From: Desulfosarcina sp. BuS5
GTDB lineage: Bacteria; Desulfobacterota; Desulfobacteria; Desulfobacterales; BuS5
NCBI RefSeq assembly: GCF_028752835.1
Contig: NZ_CP087952.1
Span: forward strand, 4,002,518-4,066,517
Length of the DNA stretch: 64,000 bases
Direction: 5' to 3'
The number at the start of each line of letters is the position of its first letter. Positions within the stretch are counted from its first letter, which is position 1. This document shows positions 54,795 through 63,638 of this stretch, in pieces. The translations under genes and the position numbers were made by a program. The notes under the pieces are model-generated. The model was not told the DNA's origin, made no database searches, and saw only the letters and a program-made list of their open reading frames with translations.

Positions 54795-55589
54795 TTACCC
54801 TGGAAAAGTTTTAAAATATATCTCTGCCGGGGTCTGGTAATCCAAAGATTGATGGAGTCGTTCATTATTGTAAAAGCCAAAATATTCTCCAATGTTTTGA
54901 ATAGCCTCCCTGACGGTCTCATAATTGTGAAGATAAACACGTTCATATTTCACGGTACGCCAAAGGCGCTCTACGAAAATGTTATCCAGAGCACGGCCCC
55001 GGCCGTCCATGCTGATCTTCACATCGGCTTTTTTTAAAACGCCGGTAAAGGCATCACTGGTAAACTGACTGCCTTGATCCGTGTTAAAAATCTTAGGTTT
55101 TGCAATTTTTAAGGCACCCTGTAAGGCTTTTATACAAAAATCCTTATCCAATGTGGTTGAAAATTCGTAGCTCAGGACATACCGACTAAACCAGTCTATC
55201 ACTGCTACAAGATAGATAAAACCTGAATTCAAACGGATATAGGTAATATCCGTTGACCACACCTGGTCAACTTGCTCAATGGAAACGCCTCGCAGCAAGT
55301 ATGGATAAATTTTATGCTCTTTTGATGCTTTGCTCAAATTTGGTTTTGGATATATAGCTTCAAGTCCCATAAGCCGCATCAAACGTCTTATTCGTTTAGG
55401 ATTAACAGTGTGCCCTTGTCGCTTTAATACGGCCGTCATTTTTTCAACACCGTAGAACGGATATCGGGTATATTCTTCGTCTATCAATCGCATGAGAGCC
55501 AGGTTATAGCTCTCATCTTTGCAGGATTGATAGTAATAGGTTGATCTGTTTATTCCCAAAAGATCACACTGGCGCATTACCGGTATCAA
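54795..55589 (-). CDS. IS3-family transposase OrfB
   Basis: 264 codons in the orfB frame. It has an HTH_21 region (RYPFYGVEKMTAVLKRQGHTVNPKRIRRLMR) and an rve integrase core with DDE residues in WSTDITYIRL, FNTDQGSQFTSDAF and VERLWRTVKYE. It is probably made as an OrfAB fusion by a -1 frameshift on the A-run at the end of orfA (about 55641-55650). Confidence 0.92.
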   Translation of the reverse strand: MIPVMRQCDLLGINRSTYYYQSCKDESYNLALMRLIDEEYTRYPFYGVEKMTAVLKRQGHTVNPKRIRRLMRLMGLEAIYPKPNLSKASKEHKIYPYLLRGVSIEQVDQVWSTDITYIRLNSGFIYLVAVIDWFSRYVLSYEFSTTLDKDFCIKALQGALKIAKPKIFNTDQGSQFTSDAFTGVLKKADVKISMDGRGRALDNIFVERLWRTVKYERVYLHNYETVREAIQNIGEYFGFYNNERLHQSLDYQTPAEIYFKTFPG

Positions 55590-55623
55590 AGAATGATTCG
55601 GCTCAATGTATTGACGCTTTATA

Positions 55624-55914
55624 TCAATTGAGAAGGTTAGATTTTTTTTTTAGCCAGTCCAATTCGACCTTTAATTGGCCGATTTGTTGGTAAAGCTCCG
55701 CCTGGAATTCTTCAGCGTCTTTTTCTTTTTTTTGACGCTTTTTTGAAAATATATCGGGCAATTCTTCTAATAGACGCTTTCGCCATTGATTTATTTGATT
55801 TGAATGAACTCCATATTCACTAGATAGTTGAGAAATCGTCTTTTCCTTTTTAACCGTTTCAAGCGCTACTTTAGCTTTGAATGATGCACTGTAATTTTTT
55901 CGAATTTTACCCAT
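55624..55914 (-). CDS. IS3-family OrfA (helix-turn-helix)
   Basis: 96 residues: MGKIRKNYSASFKAKVALE, SSEYGVHSNQINQWRKRLLE, then a leucine-zipper-like coiled coil (IGQLKVELDWLKKK). It ends in an A-run typical of IS3 frameshift signals. Confidence 0.92.
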   Translation of the reverse strand: MGKIRKNYSASFKAKVALETVKKEKTISQLSSEYGVHSNQINQWRKRLLEELPDIFSKKRQKKEKDAEEFQAELYQQIGQLKVELDWLKKKSNLLN

Positions 55915-55997
55915 TAATGAGCCTCCTTTTTGTTGATCAGGATATACTCATTTTACACCTTAAACAACTGTCCAGTTTTTGGGGAGTATTATAGTTT

Positions 55998-56208
55998 TTC
56001 CAGTTTTTTCGGTAGTTGCACCAAACAGCATGCGCAACAGCCGTCGTATGGAGGCGGCTTTATTGTCCACACACTGACTTAAAAGGTAGATAGTGTCAGC
56101 CATAGCCTTGATGAGTTCATAGTCCTCAGGTGGCAACAGTTCTTTAACACGCTTTAAAAGAGCATCTAACTGCTTGACGTCCAGGTCTATACGTTCCGGG
56201 GTCTTCAC
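55998..56208 (-). pseudogene. tnpC: IS66 TnpC, copy 3, N-terminal part
   Basis: From GTG 56208 through RLLRMLFGATTEKTGK, then cut by the IS3-type element. Confidence 0.85.
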
Positions 56209-57083
56209 TGTGTGTCCCCCCGTAAAAGGCTGCGAAAATTTTTGGCTAATGGATATCCCCAAACAGCCTTTATAGATCGGTTCGGTTTAAATGTTTGATC
56301 ATTTTTACCCCTGCCGGTGGTGTCTCCAAGATACTTCCAGTTCGCAGCCTTGTAACAGGTACCGGCAAAACGGGTTTTGTCCACAAAAGTTTCAAGGTAC
56401 CAGATGGGATGATTGTAGATTTTACGCCAATCCAGGGCCAAGATTTTTATCATGTGACCAAGAAGATGGGAGGCCAGATGTGGTACGCGCACCCATGGTA
56501 GAATTAAAAATCGTGTATTATACGCCAAAAGGTGCAGATTTTTTTTACGCGTCTTCGCATCCCAGCCGATAAACCTGTCCCTGCAGCCTATATGCCTCGC
56601 TGCAGAAGACCAGGCAAAACATGCTATTGGCCGCCCATCAGTATAAACGATGTATTTCAGCTGTTCGCCCACTGAATGGCAGTAACCCAGATAATGGTAA
56701 TACTCGATCAGGCTGTTGAACATTTTTTCATGCGGGCTTCTGCGTACCTGGCAAAATTCAAGCGGCCGTATTTTGGCTAATTTTGTTTCCAGTAAAGTTT
56801 GATTGATCTGAATTTTTTTAGGTTTTCTACGTTCTACAAATGGATTATGGGGATTACATTTTTTGTCCGGCAGACGTATGAATCCTGCACGGTGCAGTTC
56901 TAACATCATACCCCGACAGACCATATCACGCAATGCCCCATTGGCCTGGACCCAATTCCAGGCTATGCACAGTTTTCTGGAAAGCGCCCGGCGGCTGGCA
57001 TCCGGATTTTGAGCAATAAGCTCCTTGATAAAAATAATATCTTTGTCAGTAACGACTCTGCCTCTATACGTAAACATGGGCAT
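56205..57083 (-). CDS. DUF4338 (DruA-like) protein inside IS66, copy 3
   Basis: 292 residues, identical to the copies at 16630 and 29728. Still intact although tnpC of this copy is broken. Confidence 0.8.
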   Translation of the reverse strand: MPMFTYRGRVVTDKDIIFIKELIAQNPDASRRALSRKLCIAWNWVQANGALRDMVCRGMMLELHRAGFIRLPDKKCNPHNPFVERRKPKKIQINQTLLETKLAKIRPLEFCQVRRSPHEKMFNSLIEYYHYLGYCHSVGEQLKYIVYTDGRPIACFAWSSAARHIGCRDRFIGWDAKTRKKNLHLLAYNTRFLILPWVRVPHLASHLLGHMIKILALDWRKIYNHPIWYLETFVDKTRFAGTCYKAANWKYLGDTTGRGKNDQTFKPNRSIKAVWGYPLAKNFRSLLRGDTQ

Positions 57084-57130
57084 CAAATATCACATTTTTT
57101 ACTGGAACGCAAGTCATTAAATATTTTTTT

Positions 57131-57493
57131 TTATTTTTTTACAGGAATTGGCCGCCACAATGGTGCAACATGAGCCTTTACAGGATTACCGTTCCAGATC
57201 AGAAGCTGCAGTTCATGAACGGCCAGAGGCCTGACCGCCTCACCGGATTTGTTTGGCCACCAGTTGAAACGTCCCTTAGACAGCCTTTTCTGACACATCC
57301 AGAATCCTTGGCCATCATACATAATGATCTTTATGGCAGTTGCCTTTTTATTACGAAAAATAAAAACATACCCTGAAAATGGATCGGAGCGCAGCACCTG
57401 CCGACAAACAGCATTTAGACCGTCGATACCTTTTCTGAAATCCACCGGGTCTATGGCCAGCAGGATACGCATTTGCGGAGTTATCTGAATCAT
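57131..57493 (-). CDS. tnpB: IS66 TnpB, copy 3
   Basis: 120 residues, identical to copies 1 and 2. Confidence 0.92.
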   Translation of the reverse strand: MIQITPQMRILLAIDPVDFRKGIDGLNAVCRQVLRSDPFSGYVFIFRNKKATAIKIIMYDGQGFWMCQKRLSKGRFNWWPNKSGEAVRPLAVHELQLLIWNGNPVKAHVAPLWRPIPVKK

Positions 57494-57876
57494 GGCTGAC
57501 TCCAAAACTGTTGGGTTATATTGATCAAGTCAGAACTGTCCGCAATTTGCATTGTCATCCTGGCACCGTTCTGATGTTGCATCTCGATAATGCCCTTGAA
57601 AGGCAAAGGGGCTTGGGCTACATCAAGTTCGATGAAAGATGCCGTCGGCACGGACGGATTTGGTGATATATTCTGGACGTAATGCTTTAGCTTGGTATGG
57701 TTGAGGCTCAAGGCTTTTGATATACGGTGCAGAGAATAGGCAGGGTATAACGAGGCAGCGGCTTCCCATAATGCTTCCGGAATGGCTTTACCTCTATCCC
57801 GGCTGTTACGCCATTGTTTAAATTTTTCCCGTACTTCATCCAGACTGTACTCGCCTGAAGGCTGCATAAGATTCAT
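57490..57876 (-). CDS. tnpA: IS66 TnpA, copy 3
   Basis: 128 residues, identical to copies 1 and 2. Confidence 0.88.
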   Translation of the reverse strand: MNLMQPSGEYSLDEVREKFKQWRNSRDRGKAIPEALWEAAASLYPAYSLHRISKALSLNHTKLKHYVQNISPNPSVPTASFIELDVAQAPLPFKGIIEMQHQNGARMTMQIADSSDLINITQQFWSQP

Positions 57877-57976
57877 CGGTCATCCTCCTTATATAATATT
57901 ACGTGATTTGAATGACCGATACTACCTTATTTGAATTTGTTTTTCATGCACGCTTGCCGAAAGGACACACAAAAAC

Positions 57977-58367
57977 AAATAAAACCGACTCGGTACGCGA
58001 TCCCAGGCGGACTGCCAATATACAGGACGTGATGCTGGATTATTTTTTGAATCCTCCTGAACATTTCGACAAGGTATATAAAAATATTTTTTTCAAGGAG
58101 GAGGCTGTAAAAAAAGAGGTCATATCACAGAAAGATAACCCGACTAAAAGAGTAAAGAATGAGATAAGTCAATTTAAAATTTTCGGTTCGTATGAAACTT
58201 CGGATGATAAGGCTATCTTTTTTGAACGTGGAAAACAGGTGTTGGTGATTAGAAAGGGAGATAAAATAGATGGTAAGTTTCTTGTGGAAAAAATTTCGCA
58301 ACAGGATGTAAGTTTGAAATCTGAAGAAATAGATGATCGGATGCACATAGATCTGGGGGATTTTTAA
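57977..58367 (+). pseudogene. GspC/PilP-like protein, C-terminal part
   Basis: Continues the frame from 52510: KTDSVRDPRRTANIQDVMLD, then a small beta domain (FKIFGSYETSDDKAIFFERG, VIRKGDKIDGKFLVEKISQQ) ending HIDLGDF. Without the N-terminal membrane anchor, export of the domain would fail. The secretin gene starts 35 bp downstream, so the IS66 probably also weakens operon transcription. Confidence 0.72.
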
Positions 58368-58402
58368 TTTTAAAACCAAGCCTGGTCCGTATAAGGCATT
58401 TT

Positions 58403-60325
58403 GTGATTAATATGATTATAAAAAAATTCAAGTATAAAAAACCGATATTGATGTTTTTAACAGGTATGCTTTTATTTATAATTGGTTGTTTAGGCAGCAA
58501 TCAATATATAAAACAGGGGCAGGAAACTGCGGCTGCGGGAGACTGGGACAAAAGCGTGGAGATATTCCAGGAGGCCTGCAAGGCAAACCCGGATGATATT
58601 GAGGCCAGGATGATGCTGACTAAATCAAGGTGGAAGGCATCTATGATACATATAATACGAGGAAAAGCATTGCTGGAAAAAAAATTTGTTGATGATGCCA
58701 TCCTTGAATTCAAAAAAAGCGTTGACTTAAATCCTGATAACCGGAAAGCTGATTTTCTCATTAAAAAGGCTAATAATATAAAAAAATCTGATCAATTTTT
58801 TATAGAGGGACAAAACCTGATTAAAGACAGGAAGTACCTGCAGGCAAGAAAAGCCTTTCAAAAAGCCGTTCGACTCAATCCTGAAAATAAAGAGGCTGTA
58901 ACAGCCCTGGGCTATTATAGGAAACTGGTTGAAGATGCGCCAAAATTCAGATTAAAATATAAATCCGACACCCCTGTTTCTCTTAAGTTTAAACAAACAC
59001 CGATAATCAATGTATTTGAAGTTTTAACAAAAATAGCCGGAATAAATTTTATTTTTGATAAGGATATGAAGGAAAGTAAGGTTACTCTTTTTATGAATGA
59101 TGTTTCCTTTGACCGCTTTCTGGAAGTACTGCTGAAAACAAACGATCTTGCTGCAAGAGCAGTTGATGAAAAAACTTTGATTATATATCCGGACACACCT
59201 GCCAAGGCCAAAGAATATCAAGATCTTAAGGTTCGAACCTTTTACCTCGCAAACTTAAAAGCCCAAAAGGCTATCGGACTTTTCTCCAAAATCCTGAAAG
59301 CCAGGGATATCACGGCAAATGAAAAGTTGAATTCTTTAGTGATACGAGGTTCAAAGGAAGTAATAGAAATTGCATCGAAAATCATCGAAGCCAATGACAG
59401 GCTTCCGGCAGAGGTGGTCATGAATGTTGAAATTCTTGAAGTCAGCAAAACCAAGGAGCAACAATTCGGCCTTGAATATTCGGAATCATTCACCATAGGC
59501 ATAGGAGAAAAAACCGATGGAATTAGCAGCGATACAGGTCTGGTCGGATGGATATCAATGGCTGACCTTGAGAGGCTATCCAATAAAGAGCTGATCATGA
59601 CAACACCCCAGGCAACATTGAATCTTTTGAAACAGGATACTGATACAAAAATACTTGCAAATCCCCAGCTGCGCGTAAAAAATGCAGAAAAAGCATCAAT
59701 TCTCATAGGTGAAAGGATTCCCCTGCGAGTCAACCGGCGGGTAGATTCATCAACAGGCGATGTGACTTCCGACTATCAGTATCATGATGTCGGCGTTAAA
59801 ATGGAAGTCGAGCCAGTTATAAATATGGACGGTGAAATTTCCATGAGCCTCCTGCTCGATGTCAGCTCTCTTGGGCCTAATGTCGGGACTGTAGATGATC
59901 CCCAGTATTCAATCAACACCAGGACAGCCCAAAGTGTTCTGACCGTTAAAGACGGAGATAGTGTCATATTTGGCGGCCTGATTAAAGACATAGAACGTGA
60001 AACCATACGAAAAGTTCCGTTTATAGGTGATATTCCTGTAATAGGGCATCTCTTTTCCAACCTGGATTCTGATAACATAGAAACAGATATCATTATGGTG
60101 ATTAAACCGGTAATTATAAGAAACCAGACAGTTCCGCAACATGATATTGTAGAGATGTGGTCCGGAAAAGAAAAAAGTTTTTCATTAAGAGAACCACATG
60201 AAAGCTATGCTGCTCAAAATGACAATTATCTGGATAGACCGGAGGAACAGCACCTTGAAAAATTGCTGAGTGATATTAACAAAGTGGTTAATCATGATAA
60301 GGCAGAAGTTATAATCGAAAATTAA
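58403..60325 (+). CDS. Secretin (GspD/PilQ-like) with N-terminal TPR region
   Basis: 640 residues. Lipoprotein-type signal (LLFIIGC), then TPR-like repeats (about 35-185: AAGDWDKSVEIFQEACKANP, DRKYLQARKAFQKAVRLNPE). N0/STN domain at about 195-265 (VSLKFKQTPIINVFEVLTK), N1 domain (YLANLKAQKAIGLFSKIL ... NSLVIRGSKEVIEIA). The secretin pore domain is at about 420-600 (ILANPQLRVKNAEKASILIG, INTRTAQSVLTVKDGDSVIF, VPFIGDIPVIGHLF). It forms the outer-membrane channel of a type II secretion or type IV pilus machine. Start GTG 58403 (aagg 9 bp upstream); ATG 58412 is an alternative. Confidence 0.92.
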   Translation: MINMIIKKFKYKKPILMFLTGMLLFIIGCLGSNQYIKQGQETAAAGDWDKSVEIFQEACKANPDDIEARMMLTKSRWKASMIHIIRGKALLEKKFVDDAILEFKKSVDLNPDNRKADFLIKKANNIKKSDQFFIEGQNLIKDRKYLQARKAFQKAVRLNPENKEAVTALGYYRKLVEDAPKFRLKYKSDTPVSLKFKQTPIINVFEVLTKIAGINFIFDKDMKESKVTLFMNDVSFDRFLEVLLKTNDLAARAVDEKTLIIYPDTPAKAKEYQDLKVRTFYLANLKAQKAIGLFSKILKARDITANEKLNSLVIRGSKEVIEIASKIIEANDRLPAEVVMNVEILEVSKTKEQQFGLEYSESFTIGIGEKTDGISSDTGLVGWISMADLERLSNKELIMTTPQATLNLLKQDTDTKILANPQLRVKNAEKASILIGERIPLRVNRRVDSSTGDVTSDYQYHDVGVKMEVEPVINMDGEISMSLLLDVSSLGPNVGTVDDPQYSINTRTAQSVLTVKDGDSVIFGGLIKDIERETIRKVPFIGDIPVIGHLFSNLDSDNIETDIIMVIKPVIIRNQTVPQHDIVEMWSGKEKSFSLREPHESYAAQNDNYLDRPEEQHLEKLLSDINKVVNHDKAEVIIEN

Positions 60326-60371
60326 GGGAAGAAATAGGGTTTGAAAACAATATTAACGTGGTAGATGGAAA

Positions 60372-60860
60372 ATGGATGCTGGCAGAATAAAAGCTGAAAC
60401 AGGTATTTACGGTATATACGGGATCACCCTGATAGAGCTTATTGTTACGATGGCTATTCTTTCTATTTTGGCAGCCGGGATAATCCCGCTTACCCGGGCA
60501 ACATATAAAAGAACAAGAGAGCTGGACTTGAAGCAGAATCTAAGGATAATCAGAACCGCCCTTGATGAATATAAACGCTTCGTTGATGAAGGCGAAATCC
60601 CCAAAGAGGCTCTTTCAAGCGGTTATCCCAAAACCCTTGAGGAACTGGTAGATGGGGTTGAACTGCAAGGACAGGTAAAGTTTAAAAAAAAATTTTTAAG
60701 AAGAATTCCAAAAGATCCATTTTCAGAAGACGGGAGCTGGGGCCTGAGATCATATTTCGATGAACCGGATAGTGAAACCTGGGGAGGACAGGACGTTTAT
60801 GATATATATTCATTAAGTGATAAACAGGCCATTGACGAAACATGGTACAGGGATTGGTGA
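60372..60860 (+). CDS. Pseudopilin (GspG-like)
   Basis: 162 residues. Class III prepilin leader: a short basic N-terminus and the cleavage motif G|ITLIELIVTMAILSILAAG with Glu at position +5. The C-terminal part has IPKDPFSEDGSWGLRSY, like the GspG loop. Processed by the prepilin peptidase, it forms the shaft of the pseudopilus. It is followed after 2 bp by the next pilin. Confidence 0.88.
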   Translation: MDAGRIKAETGIYGIYGITLIELIVTMAILSILAAGIIPLTRATYKRTRELDLKQNLRIIRTALDEYKRFVDEGEIPKEALSSGYPKTLEELVDGVELQGQVKFKKKFLRRIPKDPFSEDGSWGLRSYFDEPDSETWGGQDVYDIYSLSDKQAIDETWYRDW

Positions 60861-60862
60861 AA

Positions 60863-61252
60863 ATGCCAACCATGATGAACCGGAAAGGATATACCCTGAT
60901 AGAACTCGTGATCGTAATGGCTATCATTGCTATTCTTGCGACTATTGCGCAGCCGAATTATGAAAGATCACGAATAAAGGCAAAAGAAACTTCTCTTCAG
61001 CGTTCACTCTTTATCTTTCGCGATGTAATCGATCAGTTTTATGCAGATCACGGTTTATATCCCGAAAATCTTAATGAGCTTTGCGACAAAAAATATATAA
61101 GAGCCGTGCCAAAAGACCCTTTTACCGGTTCAGCCGATACCTGGATTATCATACCTCCTGAAGACGCAGAAGAAGAGGGCGGGGGAATTTATGACGTACA
61201 CAGCGGCAGTGATAAAGTGAGCTTGAGTGGTGTGCCGTATAATGAATGGTGA
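60863..61252 (+). CDS. Pseudopilin (GspG-like, second)
   Basis: 129 residues from ATG 60863. Leader MPTMMNRKG|YTLIELVIVMAII, Glu at +5. Conserved GspG-type features: YPENLNELCDKKYIRAVPKDPF and VHSGSDKVSLSG near the end (the calcium-binding loop region). GGTGA of the upstream gene end acts as Shine-Dalgarno. It overlaps the next gene by 11 bp. Confidence 0.88.
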   Translation: MPTMMNRKGYTLIELVIVMAIIAILATIAQPNYERSRIKAKETSLQRSLFIFRDVIDQFYADHGLYPENLNELCDKKYIRAVPKDPFTGSADTWIIIPPEDAEEEGGGIYDVHSGSDKVSLSGVPYNEW

Positions 61253-61733
61253 AAGTTTAAATGTGAAAAGTGCCGGTTTTACATATATCAGTGTATTAAT
61301 TCTGGTAGTTATTGCAGGAATAGCATTAACCGGCGCAAGCAGGTACTGGAGCATCGCTGTAAAGAGAGACAAAGAGGCCGAACTTCTTTTTCGGGGTGAT
61401 CAAATAGAAAAAGCTATTGAATCATACTATAACAGCGCTAAGGGCGGGCAGCAAAAATATCCCCGCACCTTAAAAGATCTCCTGAAGGATAACCGGCACC
61501 ATATAATAAAAAAGCACTTGAGAAAAATTTATCAAGACCCCATGACAAAAGATGGGGAATGGGAAAAAATTTTGGATTCAGGTGGTGGTATTAAGGGAGT
61601 GTACAGCAAGAGTACCGACAAACCTTTAAAAACAGGCGGTTTTACAAAAGAATATAAAGATTTTGAGGATTCCGAAAAATATAGCGACTGGAAGTTTACA
61701 CATCTGCTCAAAACGGTGAAAGGAAAAAAATGA
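61242..61733 (+). CDS. Atypical pseudopilin-like protein
   Basis: 163 residues from ATG 61242. The leader is G|FTYISVLILVVIAGIALTGA; the usual Glu at +5 is Ser. Downstream YPRTLKDLLKDNRH and YQDPMTKDGEWEKI resemble GspG-type domains. Pilins lacking Glu5 may sit at the tip or act in assembly (as for GspK). It overlaps the next gene as ATGA. Confidence 0.75.
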   Translation: MNGESLNVKSAGFTYISVLILVVIAGIALTGASRYWSIAVKRDKEAELLFRGDQIEKAIESYYNSAKGGQQKYPRTLKDLLKDNRHHIIKKHLRKIYQDPMTKDGEWEKILDSGGGIKGVYSKSTDKPLKTGGFTKEYKDFEDSEKYSDWKFTHLLKTVKGKK

Positions 61734-62146
61734 ATAAAATAAAAAGGCTATCTATTGCTGTATTGTTTTTATCTTTTATCTGGGGCAGTCATGCCTTTTG
61801 CGAGTCGATTGATGAGCTTGTAGACGAATTCGGGGTTGAATTTGAATCATTGAAACCGCTGCCCAATAGTTCCATTAATGCAGATTTTAAACAGGCTCAA
61901 ATAGCTCTTGGAGCGGTTTATACGATCAAGGCGCTCAGGTTGTTGCACATCCAGAACCAGGAACTGATTAACAAAAAAGACGAGATAAAAGATAAATATG
62001 ATGAAATCATTGAACAAAACAGGGAACTTATCCGGCTGCTTTCAATTCTTGTAAAAAAAGAGACCAAAAACAATCGGCTGCTCTCAATTATGGTAAAAGA
62101 AAATCTTAATGAATCAGGTACCGAATATAGATTTTCAGATAATTAA
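61730..62146 (+). CDS. Secreted coiled-coil protein of the secretion operon, unknown function
   Basis: 138 residues. Signal peptide of about 24 residues (LSIAVLFLSFIWGSHAFC). The C-terminal half is a long helix with heptads (LLHIQNQELINKKDEIKDKY, EIIEQNRELIRLLSILVKKE). No family is recognised. As the last gene of the operon, it may be a periplasmic partner or substrate of the machine. Confidence 0.6.
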   Translation: MNKIKRLSIAVLFLSFIWGSHAFCESIDELVDEFGVEFESLKPLPNSSINADFKQAQIALGAVYTIKALRLLHIQNQELINKKDEIKDKYDEIIEQNRELIRLLSILVKKETKNNRLLSIMVKENLNESGTEYRFSDN

Positions 62147-62159
62147 TTCATAAGGCTAT

Positions 62160-62196
62160 GGGGAAAACCCGAGGGAACTGTAGTCCTATAGCCCCC
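62160..62196. terminator. Possible bidirectional terminator between convergent genes
   Basis: ggctatggg and cctatagcc form a stem with one G.T pair around a 25-base loop, between the ends of the + strand operon and the minus-strand activator gene. No clear T-tract is seen, so the call is weak. Confidence 0.3.
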
Positions 62197-63232
62197 CAGT
62201 CGGTTCTATCCCCAGTTCGCTAATCTTGTACAGCAAGGTCTTGTAACTGATCTGTAAAATTTTTGACGCTTTGCTCCGGTTCCAGTGAGTTTTGGATAGC
62301 ACCAAAGCAATTGCTTTCTTTTCGGCCCTATCCGAAGCTTTTTTTTTGATTTTTTTCAAAGAAAAATTTGAAAAATCCGGTTCTCCCGACTCCTTGATCT
62401 CATTAGAATGTGGCAGCGTTGTAGCAACCTGTTTTTCATTTGTACCCTGTTGGCTCTGGTCGGCTGCATATTCAGCTTCTTCTTCAAATTCTTGACGGAT
62501 GGCTTCAAAATCGCCCACCACCATTAATCTTTTTAAAATATTTTGCAACTCTCTGACATTGCCCGGCCAGTGGTATGAAACCAACCGCTCGATGGTCTCC
62601 CTATCAGGTTTATAAAGAGGTTTTAGCTTAAATTGCTCGTTATATAGATCCACAAAATATTCAATCAAAAAAGGAATATCTTCACGTCTTTTACGCAAAG
62701 GAGGAATATGAATATTTATTGTGTTTAATCTGTAATATAAATCTTTTCTGAAAGTTCCGTTTTTTATATCACTGTCAAGTTTGCGATTGGTGGCGGCAAG
62801 AACCCATGTATCCGTTTTTTTGTCAGCTTCAGATCCAAGGGGCGCAAATTCTCCACTCTGAAGGACATGCAGGAGTTTGGCCTGAAGAAGAATAGACATA
62901 TCGCCGATTTCATCCAAGAATAAAACGCCCCCATTAGCAAGCTCAAATTTTCCCCGCTTCTTTTTTTCTGCGCCGGTAAAAGCTCCACGTTCATACCCGA
63001 ACAGTTCGCTTTCGAGCAAACCGTCCGGCAACGCGGCACAGTTTACTTTCACAAAAGGCTTTCCGCTTCTGGATGAACTATAATAAAGATTCTGAGCCAC
63101 GACTTCTTTGCCTACACCGCTTTCTCCTGTGATTACGATATTTAAACCTGTATCAGCAACATGTGCAATAAGTTCTCGTGTCTTTATGATAGCCTGGCTG
63201 ACACCGATTAAAGGGGTCTCAAAATTATACAT
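62186..63232 (-). CDS. Sigma54-dependent transcriptional activator (AAA+ and Fis domains, no receiver)
   Basis: 348 residues from ATG 63232. AAA+ domain: Walker A GESGVGKE, the sigma54-contact loop GAFTGA (ERGAFTGAEKKKRGKFE), Walker B GGVLFLDEIGD, R-finger region FRKDLYYRLNTI. C-terminal Fis-type helix-turn-helix (THWNRSKASKILQISYKTLLYK). It has no N-terminal regulatory domain; the receiver is made as a separate protein by the overlapping upstream gene. It probably opens sigma54 promoters, possibly of the neighbouring secretion operon (inference). Confidence 0.92.
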   Translation of the reverse strand: MYNFETPLIGVSQAIIKTRELIAHVADTGLNIVITGESGVGKEVVAQNLYYSSSRSGKPFVKVNCAALPDGLLESELFGYERGAFTGAEKKKRGKFELANGGVLFLDEIGDMSILLQAKLLHVLQSGEFAPLGSEADKKTDTWVLAATNRKLDSDIKNGTFRKDLYYRLNTINIHIPPLRKRREDIPFLIEYFVDLYNEQFKLKPLYKPDRETIERLVSYHWPGNVRELQNILKRLMVVGDFEAIRQEFEEEAEYAADQSQQGTNEKQVATTLPHSNEIKESGEPDFSNFSLKKIKKKASDRAEKKAIALVLSKTHWNRSKASKILQISYKTLLYKISELGIEPTGGL

Positions 63233-63608
63233 TATTTTTCTCTGAAAGGATTTCCATAATTTTACTTTCAAGAACAGAAAGCTCAAAAGGTTTCTCCATA
63301 ACCAAATCAGCATCAGCCTCGGCAGCCAATGCTTCAGGATGCTCCCCCCAGCCGGTAATGGCAATGACAGGGAGGTCGGGAAATTTTTTTTTCGCTATCG
63401 AGATAATGGCAACTCCACTTATACTTGGCATAACAAGGTCGGTAATGATAAGATCGAATCCATCAGGTTCGGACTCGAGTATTTTCAGCCCATCGAGACC
63501 ATTTGCGGCAATAGCGACATTATAATTTTTTTTTCTTAAATAATTATCGAGCGCCGCAAGGATCTCTGCATCATCATCTATAATTAGCAATTTTTTTTGA
63601 TCACCCAT
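63225..63608 (-). CDS. Stand-alone response regulator receiver protein
   Basis: 127 residues from ATG 63608 (gggga site upstream). Receiver motifs: acidic pair DDD (residues 11-13), phospho-acceptor D in LIITDLVMPSISG, T in VIAITGWG and K in MEKPF. Its last codons overlap the activator start by 8 bp, so the two together equal a split NtrC-type regulator. The cognate kinase is not in the window. Confidence 0.9.
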   Translation of the reverse strand: MGDQKKLLIIDDDAEILAALDNYLRKKNYNVAIAANGLDGLKILESEPDGFDLIITDLVMPSISGVAIISIAKKKFPDLPVIAITGWGEHPEALAAEADADLVMEKPFELSVLESKIMEILSEKNNV

Positions 63609-63638
63609 TTTTAGTTCCCCTGTAACACAGATTGTCAA

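Larger units (their letters stand above)
53986..55993 (-). mobile_element. IS3-type element with a passenger gene
   Basis: 2008 bp, bounded by tactcccca-type inverted ends (ggtactccccattg left, ggggagtattata right) and a possible 4-bp duplication gttt. It carries IS3 orfA and orfB plus an extra about 750 bp with a small DNA-binding-type gene and a series of short repeats. Confidence 0.75.
52511..57968 (-). mobile_element. IS66-family element with DUF4338 gene, copy 3 (contains an IS3-type insert)
   Basis: Inverted ends as in the other copies; 8-bp duplication acaaaaac at 52503-52510 and 57969-57976. Without the 2008-bp insert (53986-55993) and its 4-bp duplication it is 3446 bp. Confidence 0.95.
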
